Below, piece by piece: positions 1-9,713 of a DNA stretch of 60,000 nucleotides. The stretch lies in the NCBI RefSeq assembly GCF_964204645.1, contig NC_134034.1:5639414-5699413 (forward strand), read 5' to 3'. Every line of letters begins with the position of its first letter. The stretch's first letter is position 1. The translations under genes and the position numbers were made by a program. The stretch is from Tubulanus polymorphus (taxonomy: Eukaryota; Nemertea; Palaeonemertea; Tubulaniformes; Tubulanidae). The notes under the pieces were generated by a model that was given only the letters and a program-made list of their open reading frames with translations, searched no databases and was not told the DNA's origin.

Positions 1-715
1 AAATAAAATGTGAAGAACCCATTTTTGGTTCGCATGTTGATATCATTTCAATAGCTATCGTAGGGCCTACAGATATAAAAAAAGTTGGCCCCCCAGAATT
101 TCATCTGGGTCTACCCTATATTATAGCAGTCTACAGATATTTCTACATAACCATGCACTTTTGCACAAGGCACTTATGATTCAGAGTATATACTATAGCA
201 TACAAAACTCACCTCAGCCCATTGTAATTTCTCAGTGATGTGTGCATTATGTGGTTCTACATATTTCGCAAATTTCAGATTTGAAACAGTGTATTCATGA
301 CCACAGTAGATTCTCTGAAAAATGTTTAACTACTTTATCAAATTAGTTACTTAAGGCAAGAGTCCCTGCCATATTGGATGGATATCATGGCATGGATAGT
401 GTCAAATTGAAAAATCATAATGCATATTTTACCAATCGAATCTATACTACCCACTCATCATATTTGAGCCATCAAAGCTGATTGTATATATACTATCAAG
501 GCTAAATCTTAAATCTAAATACATGTACAAAAATTAATTGAACCCGAGGAAATGACTTTTGTAGACTTTTGTAGAAATACAACCAACTAGAATGAGGCAA
601 AGACTCGCAATTCCCCCGGCCTGAAATTCACTGCCACATGTAAAGTTACAGGATTTGTGGTAAATGCATTAGAAAAATCGAGGCCACAAGTATCTCTATG
701 AGAATGTGATAAGAC
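1..715. other. No feature recognised
   Basis: AT-rich sequence with only short, shadow-like open frames. I see no protein motif, terminal repeat or RNA gene. It should be intron or 3' flank of HAGH, whose next exon must lie left of the window. Confidence 0.4.
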
Positions 716-719
716 AACA

Positions 720-1215
720 TGTGTACAAAGTGTAAAAAATTTATCAACAGTTGTGGCCTGTGGGCTGTTTTCCACTGGTGGCTATAATTTGAATTGCATC
801 GACTTAATCATTAATAGGGTTCTGCCCTACTCGTGTATGAAGTTTTAAGAAAATTGGTCAACAATTGTGGCCTCTAGATTGTTTATGTCGTTTATCATGT
901 CGGCCCCCTGGTGGCCATAATGTGAACGGCATCAACCCGATTCCTTAAAAGGTTCTGTCCAAAGTGATACCCTAGTCATCGGTTGCCATTGTTGCCTCTA
1001 GACGTTAATGTTGTTTTCATGCCAGCCCCCTGGTCATAAATTGAAATGAATCAACCCGATTTTGAATGGGGTTCTGCCCAATGTGATACCCTAGTTGTGT
1101 ATCAAGTTTGGTGGCCAAAATTTGAATCAATTCGGCCCATTTTAAATAGGGTTCTGGCCCAGATTAAACCCTAGATATGTACTAAGTTTGAAAACAAGGC
1201 AATTTGATACTACGT
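720..1215. repeat. Tandem satellite-like repeat, unit about 145 bp (family 1)
   Basis: Three to four diverged units recur with the phrases 'caattgtggcctctaga', 'ggccccctggtggccata', 'atcaacccgat' and 'gggttctgccc'. A further unit reappears at about 1945-2085 after the other satellite, so the two arrays are interleaved. No coding potential is evident. Confidence 0.7.
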
Positions 1216-1284
1216 ATCGACGTCCCCCGCAATAGCCAGTAGGGAATGATCCTAGAACTCCAAAATCACTAAGGCATATCCTTA

Positions 1285-1367
1285 CAGTGCAGTGCAGTGC
1301 AGTGCAGTGCAGTACAGTGCAGTGCAGTGCAGAGCAGTGCAGTGCAGTGCAGTGCAGTGCAGTGCAC
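1285..1367. repeat. Pentanucleotide microsatellite (CAGTG)n
   Basis: About 16 tandem copies of a 5-bp unit with a few substitutions, read directly from the sequence. It sits at the junction between satellite family 1 and family 2. Confidence 0.95.
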
Positions 1368-1374
1368 TGTAATT

Positions 1375-1945
1375 GTCCTGTTATGAATTTTTCTTCTTGA
1401 ATCGTGTATAAAAGGTTTCAAATGAATGACCTGAAGTGACCTTGACCTTTGATACTCAGACCCTGAAATCAAAAAGGCACATCCTCTCCCTAGGGGTAAT
1501 CATACAACGTATAAGCATGGTCCTCCTACCAACGGTAATTTTTGAATCATGTTTACCAGGTTTCACATGAATGACCTGTAGTGACCTTGACCTTTGATCA
1601 CCATAATCAACAGGGCACATTCTCTCCCTAGGGGCAATCATATTATGAAATAGTATTGTCCTGTTGTCAATGGTTCTTCTGGAATCGCGTTCACCAGCTT
1701 TCACATGAATGACCTGTAGTGACCTGGACCTTTGATCCTTGGACCCCAAAATCGATAGGGCACAACCTCTAGGTGTAATCATAATACGTAATATCAAAGT
1801 CCTGCAATCAACGGTTCTTCTTGAATCGCGTTCACAATATTTCTATCCTTTGATCCTTGGACCCTAAACACCAATGGGGCACATCCTCTCACTAGGGGTA
1901 ATCATAATACGTAATATCATAGTCCTGCGGTCAATGGTTCTACTT
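1375..1945. repeat. Tandem repeat, unit about 120-130 bp (family 2)
   Basis: Four to five diverged units share 'atgaatgacctgtagtgacc', 'ttgacctttgatc', 'aggggtaatcata' and 'ggttcttcttgaatcgcgtt'. Later units are better conserved to each other than to the first. Open frames on the minus strand here only reflect the repeat periodicity. Confidence 0.75.
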
Positions 1946-2730
1946 AAGGCTGTTAACATTGTTTTTCACGTCGGTCCGCTGGTTGCCATAATTTGAACCC
2001 AATTTTATATATCCAAGTGAAACCCTACTCGTGTACGAAGTTTGAAAACAATCGGTCAACAATTGTGGCCTCTATGCTGTAAACGTCACTTGCGGCGGCA
2101 TATTCAGACGCCGGTAAATCTATATCATAAAAAGGCTGCAAAGCAGCTGCACAGCCATGCTATGCTATTCAAAATGAAGAATATTGTCGAAAAGTTAAAT
2201 GGATTGGAACCTGACGTGACTATGTCAGCATATAACGTAATTCAGCTATGAAACAAAACTTACGCACCTATACTAAAAAGATATGAATTGATATGACCGG
2301 GCGTTTTTTTAGGCATTTAAACCTAAGGCGGTTTTTTTTATCATTAGTGCGATCACAGAACGGACCCAAATCTTTTTCAATAAAAAAGAAAATTTTATCT
2401 ATATTTTTTTCCAGCCTTTTTATTTTCTTTTAGACACCCTTTCTAAAGCAGAATTTGGGGAACTTTCTAACTAACTGACTTTAAAACGACCTTAAAGTCA
2501 GTCAACCAAATCGTAAACGACGTTTGTCTATTGAAGGTCCTAAAAATGGCCGTAAGGGTTCAAGCAAATGGGTTCAAGTATATTGGCAAAATCATTGGCG
2601 CCAAAATTCTGAAAGAGGAATTCAGCTTGAGATTCATATGAAAAGGTTATTTCAATCAAAGCAATGATACTATGACCGTCTTCTGATATCTGATTCCTTT
2701 TCATCTGAATGATATTCACATTGTATTTAC

Positions 2731-2834
2731 CGTTTCTGAAGGAAGACTTCCAAGGACTTTGACCAGTGCAGTGTACATTTCTTCTGGTTTACCTTCAAAA
2801 AATCGTCCACATCCTCCAACAAACAGAGTATCAC
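2731..2834 (-). CDS. HAGH: HAGH exon (GDTLF zinc-binding segment)
   Basis: A 104-nt exon read on the minus strand, with acceptor tttaag before 2834 and donor gtaaat after 2731. Entering in phase 1 it encodes [15 protein letters not shown] and an Asp/Glu-rich helix of glyoxalase II. The Asp of GDTLF is the bridging zinc/iron ligand in this metallo-beta-lactamase-fold hydrolase, which releases D-lactate and glutathione from S-D-lactoylglutathione. The exon ends in phase 0. The next exon (YCGHEY region) was not found to the left and is presumably outside the window. The intron to the preceding exon is about 26.7 kb. Confidence 0.93.
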
Positions 2835-2839
2835 CTTAA

Positions 2840-3785
2840 AGATAAGTGCGCGTCAATATGAGGGAAGTTCAATAAGTCAAATATGGTAAGCTATCAGCAG
2901 GGTTGCCATCAGAATTGACATTAAACCATCAATGAAAATTTTCAATGCAATAAAAGTGACAGACAATATGCATTGACAAAGGATCAATGTTATGTTAGAG
3001 TGTTTTATGTACTACACATCAACTACTTGTACAACACATTATCAGTAAATAAACAATACTGCAGTAAGTCAGTTTTCTTGTATAGAACAAGATGTGTGTT
3101 TGTTGATTCTATGTGTTTAAGCCCTCATCATCAATCGTGGCAGAATCCTACAATCAACCTCCAACCTCCAACTGTATATCTCTATGTTTGCAAAGTCTTT
3201 GGCTTGAGATCACGAGATGAGCACTGAAACCTGGCCGTAGAGCAGTAGAGTTTCGGTGAGGACGACAGCGACAGATTTAACAGATCCAGGACGAGAACTC
3301 AAATAAAGGACCAATGGTCCAGTGGCTCGCCAAACTGGTGTGAAGAAAAACTTTGTCACGTAGGCTACCGGTATGCAAAAAATCATTTCATTGAAAATTA
3401 AACAAGAAAAAAATATATAAAAAAGGACTCCATTTTGATCTGTGTGAACTTTTAATGATAACTGACTTTTAACGAGAATGAAATCTTTGAAAAGTTGATT
3501 TTTCAAAAAACAAATGTTCATATATTGTAATACATCCCTTGAATGATATAAAAGAAATAAAACTATGAGTTACCCGATAAGATACGGTACAAACTTGGTG
3601 AGAGCCTGGGTTTCATCAGAGGTTTTTCCCTTTTATCATATGGACCAATCTGGACAGAAGCTCCCAAGTTCTTCAAATTTGAGGCCAGTCAGTGCCGGTA
3701 CCTGACGAAACAAAGTTTATCGACTGACATGATTTTCAATAATTTCACGATAGGATTGGTTTAAGTAGCTTACATCTTCACTCAG
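2840..3785. other. HAGH intron, no recognisable element
   Basis: AT-rich. The small frames on either strand show no family motif. No terminal repeats were seen. Confidence 0.4.
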
Positions 3786-3789
3786 ACAA

Positions 3790-4040
3790 ATCGTTGTTAC
3801 GCGCGACCTACACCTTGGCGCGCGTACTCTATAACTGATACATACACACAGCGAACACGAGAGTATAAGGCTATATATCATATGCCACTGTACATGACTG
3901 TTTTCAACGCGAACGCCTCACTGTGCCCCAGTTAACAAACAGGCTCCAAAAAGGATCGCTAATGCGAACGTTAATAAAATGACTTCAATTAATGATGATA
4001 AAACAAGTATTCCAGTCATGTAAATATCGGACTCATCTCT
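3790..4040 (+). repeat. BEL-type LTR relic (5' LTR of the 4-6 kb element)
   Basis: This stretch aligns by eye with 47832-48060: both share 'ctgatacatacac', a TATA-like 'gtataag/tatataag', 'tcactgtgcc' and 'ggctc.aaaa.ggatcgct.a.gcgaa'. Because BEL-type gag/pol remains follow on the same strand, I read it as the upstream LTR. Its exact ends are not clear. Confidence 0.55.
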
Positions 4041-4299
4041 AAAAATTCGATGCTATCAGTGAATCAGCCGTGTGGCGAACCTGGAAGTAAATGAGGTAAA
4101 TAGTTTATTCACCAGTTCTATATGTATTGCCACATGTAGTGAGTCATCTGTAGTGAGTGCGCTAAAGTGAGTCATCTGCCAATCCGCTCCCAGCATCATC
4201 CGCATCTGCTCATTATCAGCCATACACAGTTTCAGAGGAGAAACCGGTGCCCGTTCTGTGCTCATCCACTCTCCGTTATGCTGTGTAAATTAACCATGG

Positions 4300-5775
4300 G
4301 ATTAAACGTAACAGGCTTTGTTTCAATTGCTTGAGTAGCACTCATTCTGCTAAAGCCTGCTCCAACGCCGGGTGGTGTCAAACATGGGGCAAAAAACATC
4401 ATTGGGCCATACACGAGCATGAAGATACAGCGCTGCAGCTGTCTCGAACGGAAACTAAGCAACACTGTTCGAATTCACAGCACGATGAAATCTGGAAGGA
4501 TTCGCCGAATGGGCAATCCCAATTACAGTGCACGGATGTGACAGCGCAATCGTCTGAAACAGCAACCGTTTCTTCAGTTTCAGATGACGAAACCGTGCTC
4601 CTGGAGACCGGAAATGGCCACCTATCACACTGGCATAGGCACATCACAGCCGGCTGCCTCATAGATTATGATTATGTTTACCGACACATGGCAAACATAC
4701 ACTTTTTGTAAACAGATTTGGTGGACACACCACGCGGAAAGAATACAACTGCACTTACATTAGTGTAGACACCACCAATGGTGTTAAAAAGATAGCCGTT
4801 CTGATCACCAGATCATGAAACCGATACGGCAAGAGCATTGGGCACGAATCCGGATACGATAATTAATTCAGACGGGACTACATGGACCAATTACAGTACC
4901 AGGACAGACAATATTTTGCAACCCTATCCCGGTGACTCAACCAGCCGGAGTTAAACTTGGCAATAGCAGAATCAGGCAAGTCATGCACCGTTTACAGAAA
5001 TTAGATCTTGTTGGGGAGTATGCCGGAAATATAGAAAAAGGATACTTTACAGAACAAGGAGAAGGATGTGGAGAGCTAGTCCATTCCCCACATCCCCGTC
5101 CTACGGAACAGCGCTATGATGCCAGTAAGATTTGTTTTTGATGCCAGCTGTGGGAGCCCGTCCCTCAACGAATGTCTGTACGAGGGACCCAATATGATCA
5201 GGGATCTCACAAAGTTGCTTCTGTTGTTTCGCACAAGAAAGATCGCCAGAGTCTTTTTGTGCATCAGGCTGAAACCAGACAATAGGATATTTGTGAAATT
5301 CCTATGGTACCAGAATAATGACCTTTCAAAATCTCTCGTTCCCTACTGTGCCAACACGATCATATTTGGCAACGTTTCGTCACCGTTTATGCTTGCAATC
5401 ACGTTACAGACACTCCGGGGATATGATCCGTCATTGCTTTCGATGTAATTAATAAGCTCTACGTTGATAACCTGCTGACAGGTGTCGACTCGGAGGCCGA
5501 TGCTTTGCGTTACTATCACTAATCGATGGACATTATGCAGCACCGGAGCATCACCCTACAACAATGGACCAGCAATTGTCCAACAGTCAATGACCAGGCA
5601 AGACGTGACTTGGTGCACGACCAGTCGGATTTGATTACAATTTTGGGATTGTAATGGGACCCACTCACAGACATGATTTTCTTGGCTGGAAAAAGTTTTG
5701 AGAGAGACAAAGATCTCACGAAGCGCACTGGCTTTTTGATTAATCAATTCAGTTAAGTCATTTATGGTTGAAAGA
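4300..5775 (+). pseudogene. Decayed BEL/Pao gag-pol (copy 2)
   Basis: A CCHC zinc knuckle (C-x2-C-x4-H-x4-C, 4319-4360) with a following His-rich knuckle marks the gag end. From about 4930 come fragments matching the young BEL element at 41.7 kb: the HRLQKL helix, the reverse-transcriptase block FDASCGSPSLNECLYEGPN (5140-5200), the FGNVSSPF motif, and YVDNLLTG (5460-5483) where most reverse transcriptases have YxDD. Numerous stops and frameshifts break it. The middle part (4720-4930) has lost the protease and some pol. No integrase part is recognisable. Confidence 0.85.
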
Positions 5776-5822
5776 ACGATTAGTTTATCAGTCCCATATC
5801 GATTATCAGCAACCACCTAAAC

Positions 5823-6200
5823 TTGAGAGAAAACATAGGCCTATTGCTGCAGCATCCAAGACTGATAGTAATGTCAATGATTATATCTCGAAAATTACTT
5901 ATTCATTCTAAAAAAAAGTCATCCATCCTGCCAGGTGGTCAGATGAAACATCGGAAACTGAACCGATTATGTTTTTTTGAAATGTTAGCTGTATTTCTCA
6001 TACTGCTTATTGGACTTGCAGTCACATCAGCGGTAGCGCTGATGGAAAGAACATATACTATTTTCTTACAAAAGAGCAAAACAACAGGGAAAATACTGGT
6101 AGTGACAAGAGTAACCAATCACCACAACGCATATCTCTTTAAAACACGCGTTCATTTGCTAAGAGAAAAACTTTTCAAAGCAGAGCGGGAAAATAACTGA
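5823..6200 (+). CDS. Small open frame with one hydrophobic segment
   Basis: A 125-codon frame with Lys/Arg-rich ends and a single stretch of about 22 hydrophobic residues (around residues 55-77), which could be a membrane segment. It follows directly after the BEL relic. I do not recognise it. It may be a chance frame in transposon debris. Confidence 0.15.
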   Translation: MRENIGLLLQHPRLIVMSMIISRKLLIHSKKKSSILPGGQMKHRKLNRLCFFEMLAVFLILLIGLAVTSAVALMERTYTIFLQKSKTTGKILVVTRVTNHHNAYLFKTRVHLLREKLFKAERENN

Positions 6201-6204
6201 CTAT

Positions 6205-6725
6205 TATCAAATAGATTTAATCCCCATAATATCATAAAACACAATCGCACTGTATTATAATCAATTACTGCAATATTTTGTGGAATTAAACCACCATTTG
6301 TTTCAATTGTGTTCTTCATTTCCGGGGCAGCCTTCTTCTCTTTTGAAAAGGGCTTAATCAGATAAATCTGTTTTCTCCCAAGGTTGTAGGTTGGTCCATG
6401 TAGGTTCACGTAAAATATTCATATCATGCATATATCCATAAAGAAGAAATCCTTAACCTTATGGCTTAAATCAGTAACCAAATCCAACTCATTAAGCTCT
6501 GAAAGCTATGGTGGTTTATGAATTATGATTGTGTGATTAAACACCGAACTACTTGTCACTCATGTAAAATCAGTTCAGTGAGAAGATATTCAAAATTTTA
6601 GACAAAGGCTCATCCGACGTTGATTGCAAAATTAGGGAGTCCTTATTCGTTGTACCGTACCAGAGAGGACTAGTAGTTCCAAAAATGATAGTTGGGAGGG
6701 GCACACCGTCCCACAAGTCTGCTCC
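6205..6725. other. HAGH intron, nothing recognised
   Basis: No motif or terminal repeat was seen up to the MULE target-site duplication at 6731. Confidence 0.35.
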
Positions 6726-6739
6726 TTGTAATACAATGC

Positions 6740-6823
6740 GGAACGGCCCACTAGTCCGCGGGGCCACTAGTCCGCGGGTCCATTAGTCCGCGGGTCCATT
6801 AGTCCGCGGGTCATTTATCCTTG
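6740..6823. repeat. MULE left terminus made of 16-bp tandem units
   Basis: Four consecutive copies of a unit of the form g(t/c)cca(c/t)tagtccgcgg plus a partial fifth. Each unit holds the palindromes CCGCGG and (in two copies) ACTAGT. The right end (9458-9491) holds two units in inverse orientation, so the terminal repeats have unequal copy number. Confidence 0.9.
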
Positions 6824-7223
6824 TCAATATTTTCAATCCACGCCCGATAGGCCACGCAAAATTGATTTCTTGGTTCTCATTATTTATTAAATGTACCCTC
6901 CTCACTTTCCTGAAATTTAGATAAAAAAGTTTGAACTGGTTCATATTCAAATAAAAAGACTCCTCCCCGTGGTGTCGAAAAGTGGAGTCTATACTAAAAT
7001 ATTAAAAAAGACTAGCCCTTCCTCATCAACTTTTTTCAATGTCTCTGATGAGAACCAAGCAATTAATTTTGTATGGCTCAAGGCCATATTTTATGTAACT
7101 TATAAGGAAAGTTGCCTATTGGCCATACGGTGTCTCTGGATGCCTCGATCCTATCGTGGGAAAGTGGCCTGTAATAATTTCTCACTCAGTAGTATTGTAA
7201 CACCCGGCATAAACTGATGAACA

Positions 7224-8870
7224 ATGGCTCAGCGACCACGATTAATATGCGGAGCTCATGGAAGGGGCAAAGTCTTAATTTACGAGGGATTCAAATATCA
7301 GTACAATAAGAAACAGAGCGAAACTATGTTGTGGCGATGCTGGAGATCCGAGTGCCGGTCAAATATAAAAACCAATATATTTGATCGCCAGCAAGATAAT
7401 GCAAATATCCAAGTCATCGGACGGCCCGACGCTCATACCCACGGAACAGATGAATTAATAATCGAAAAAGGTGAATTTTCTAACGCAGTGAAAACTACAA
7501 TACGTAACGATCCAACAAAACCAGTCAAAAGGGTATATGACGAAGAAGCTGTACGTATACGCCGAGGCCAGGGTGGTGGAGACCGTGAGATTCCCTCATT
7601 CCCTTCATTGCGATCTGCTATGAAGCGCACAAAAACTCGAAATATGCCTCCCATACCGCATGACATTGAAGACGTTAACGTTGCTGGTGCATGGGCCACT
7701 GCCTGGAATGACCGTCGTTTTCTACTGCACCAGGATAATGATTGGGGCATTTTAATGTTTGCATCTGACCGTAATTTGTGAGTACTGAGAGCGTGCAAAA
7801 CATTATACATGGATGGAACTTTTCGAACGGCACCACGACCATATGTACAAGTTTTTACTGTACTTGGCGATTACCATGGGCGAGTATCGCCCCTTGTTAT
7901 CGCACTAATGGTAAATCGGGAAATTGGCCATTATCGCCAGATTCTACAGGTTCTGAAGCGCGAAGTAAGAAGAGTAAGCAACCATAGGTGGCGCCCAAGG
8001 TTGGTCGTTTGTGATTTCGAACTTGCACTGATTACAGCCGTGGAAACGGAACTACCCAATGCTAATGTCGGCGGTTGTTACTTCCATTTCAACCAAGCTC
8101 TATGGCGCCGTATCAAGACTCTTGGTCTTGTCAGACCGTATAGAGAAAGAAACAAATTTCGGAAGATAGTGCGGAAGGTGATGTCAATCGGATTCTTGCC
8201 TGTTGCGTTACTCCGAAATAACTTTTGTTTCCTTCAAAATAGAAATTCAACTGCAAGAATGATTAGACGTTATCCTGCATTAAATGACTTCTTGTTCTAT
8301 GTAGAGAATACGTACATACAGGGTCAATTTCCAATTCGACTGTTACGAAAGAAACATGTCATGTCGCACAAACAATATTGCTGAAGGTTTGTGGCTTTTT
8401 TTTATAAAATTATGAAACTAAGCTACCCCAGGGTTCTCTGATAAAATAAATTTCCAGGATCGATTTCCAATCTTTTGGGAATGTACGATAGCTGGTCCCA
8501 TAACTTCAATAATTATTCCGACCACCATATTCGCTGGGTAGGTAGTGCGGGGTGTGATCTTGGCTAGATAGAAACTTAAATATTTTCTTTTTGTTGGCAG
8601 TCATGGCAAATTTCCTGAACCCATATAAAATATAGCTCAGCAAACGTGCCCAGTTTCAAAAACCATATATTCATTATCTATAGTATTTCAGCGTTTCACA
8701 GGTCCTGGAATGATAGAGTAGAGGTGAGACACCCGAATTTATGGATTTTCATTCGACATTTGAAAGATCTGCAGGTCCAGACAACTGAAGGCATTTCCCA
8801 GATGAATCGAGGCGGGCAACCGACTGTTCGCCGTCGTAAATGGCGTAACCTCGAAAATCGCCGTAGATAA
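7224..8870 (+). pseudogene. MULE transposase with FLYWCH zinc finger, broken
   Basis: The N-terminus has a FLYWCH-type finger (LWRCWRSECRSN ... DAHTHG, residues 35-75). After a linker, 7800-8130 encodes the MULE catalytic region: YMDGTFRTAP (first Asp), VVCDFELALITAVE (second Asp) and GCYFHFNQALWRRI (CxxH block). An in-frame TGA at 7779-7781 separates the finger from the catalytic part. A second lesion, a frameshift near 8340, shifts FPIRL out of frame with the conserved RTNNIAE (8362-8385). An apparent GT-AG intron (8387-8691) then joins to AFHRSWNDRV. The C-terminus ends RRRKWRNLENRRR. So the protein is recognisable end to end but not translatable. Confidence 0.88.
8387..8691 (+). other. 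Probable intron in MULE transposase
   Basis: Donor gaag|gtttgt and acceptor tagtatttcag|c lie exactly where the conserved TNNIAE...FHRSWN block is interrupted. Removal rejoins the block in frame. The 305-bp insert has no other coding signal. Confidence 0.65.
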
Positions 8871-9457
8871 CTACTGGAGGGCTGTTTATCATGCAGTTGT
8901 TGACTTCTGAAGTAATATTGATGTGACACGTTCATGTTGTTTGTTAGTTCTATACCAGTAGTTGATTTTTGTGAGAGACTTCGGAAGCAATTAAATTTGT
9001 CTCATAGTAGTTCTATACCAGTAATTGATTTTTGTGACAGACTTTGTCTCATATAGTTTTTGTTTTGGTGTACATTTTGCACCGTTTTTTGACTTTTTAT
9101 TCAATTTATCCAAGATCGAAGACCTGTTTTATGCGAGAATTATCCATCCAAATAATTTGTATGATAGGCAGACGTTTGTATAGGCAGACGTTTGTCTATC
9201 TTAACTTTTTAATTTTTATCATGGCTGAATCAGCAGTGTTTCTAATGAAAAAAAAACTCATTCTTTAGAATATTTACTCGTCTAATTTGCATAAAGTGTC
9301 AAGTTCTACCTATAAACGATCTAATTTTCTATTAAATCACACTTTGCTAGAGGAGATAATGGCTTCTATATACATTTTTCCGATTAAACGGAAATATAAT
9401 ATGAAATATGTAGAACCGTTGAGCTTGTCTACCTCTGATGTCTCTGGCCAGGCGGCA

Positions 9458-9491
9458 GACTAATGGACCCGCGGACTAGTGGACCGCTCCC
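9458..9491. repeat. MULE right terminal inverted repeat
   Basis: Two 16-bp units inverted relative to the left end, followed directly by the target duplication 9492-9500. Confidence 0.88.
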
Positions 9492-9713
9492 ATACAATGT
9501 GGTGGCATGGAGAATTTCAGTCAAGGGATAGGCTAAAGTAATTAGTAGAAGGGGGATATAGTTATTGCTAAGTTTACAGGCTTCCTTCCACTAATCATAC
9601 ACTTTATTTCAGGAGGAGATGCAATGAGTTTACTAGGAAAAGTTCTTAAAAAGTAATGTAGAGTAAAACATAAACTAAGAACATATTCTACCTTAAACCC
9701 TCTAGGGCCCACT

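Larger units (their letters stand above)
6740..9491 (+). mobile_element. MULE (Mutator-like) DNA transposon, 2752 bp
   Basis: The ends are inverted: the left end reads 'ggcccactagtccgcgggg' and the right end, reverse-complemented, 'ggtccactagtccgcgggtc'. They are flanked by atacaatgc (6731-6739) and atacaatgt (9492-9500), a 9-bp target duplication with one mismatch, which is the size typical of Mutator-like elements. Inside is one FLYWCH/MULE-transposase gene in plus orientation. The element lies antisense within a HAGH intron. Confidence 0.9.

Noticed and set aside
1269-1797. Minus-strand frames over the tandem repeats
   Set aside because: Their repetitive peptides follow the repeat units and microsatellite. 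No protein family.
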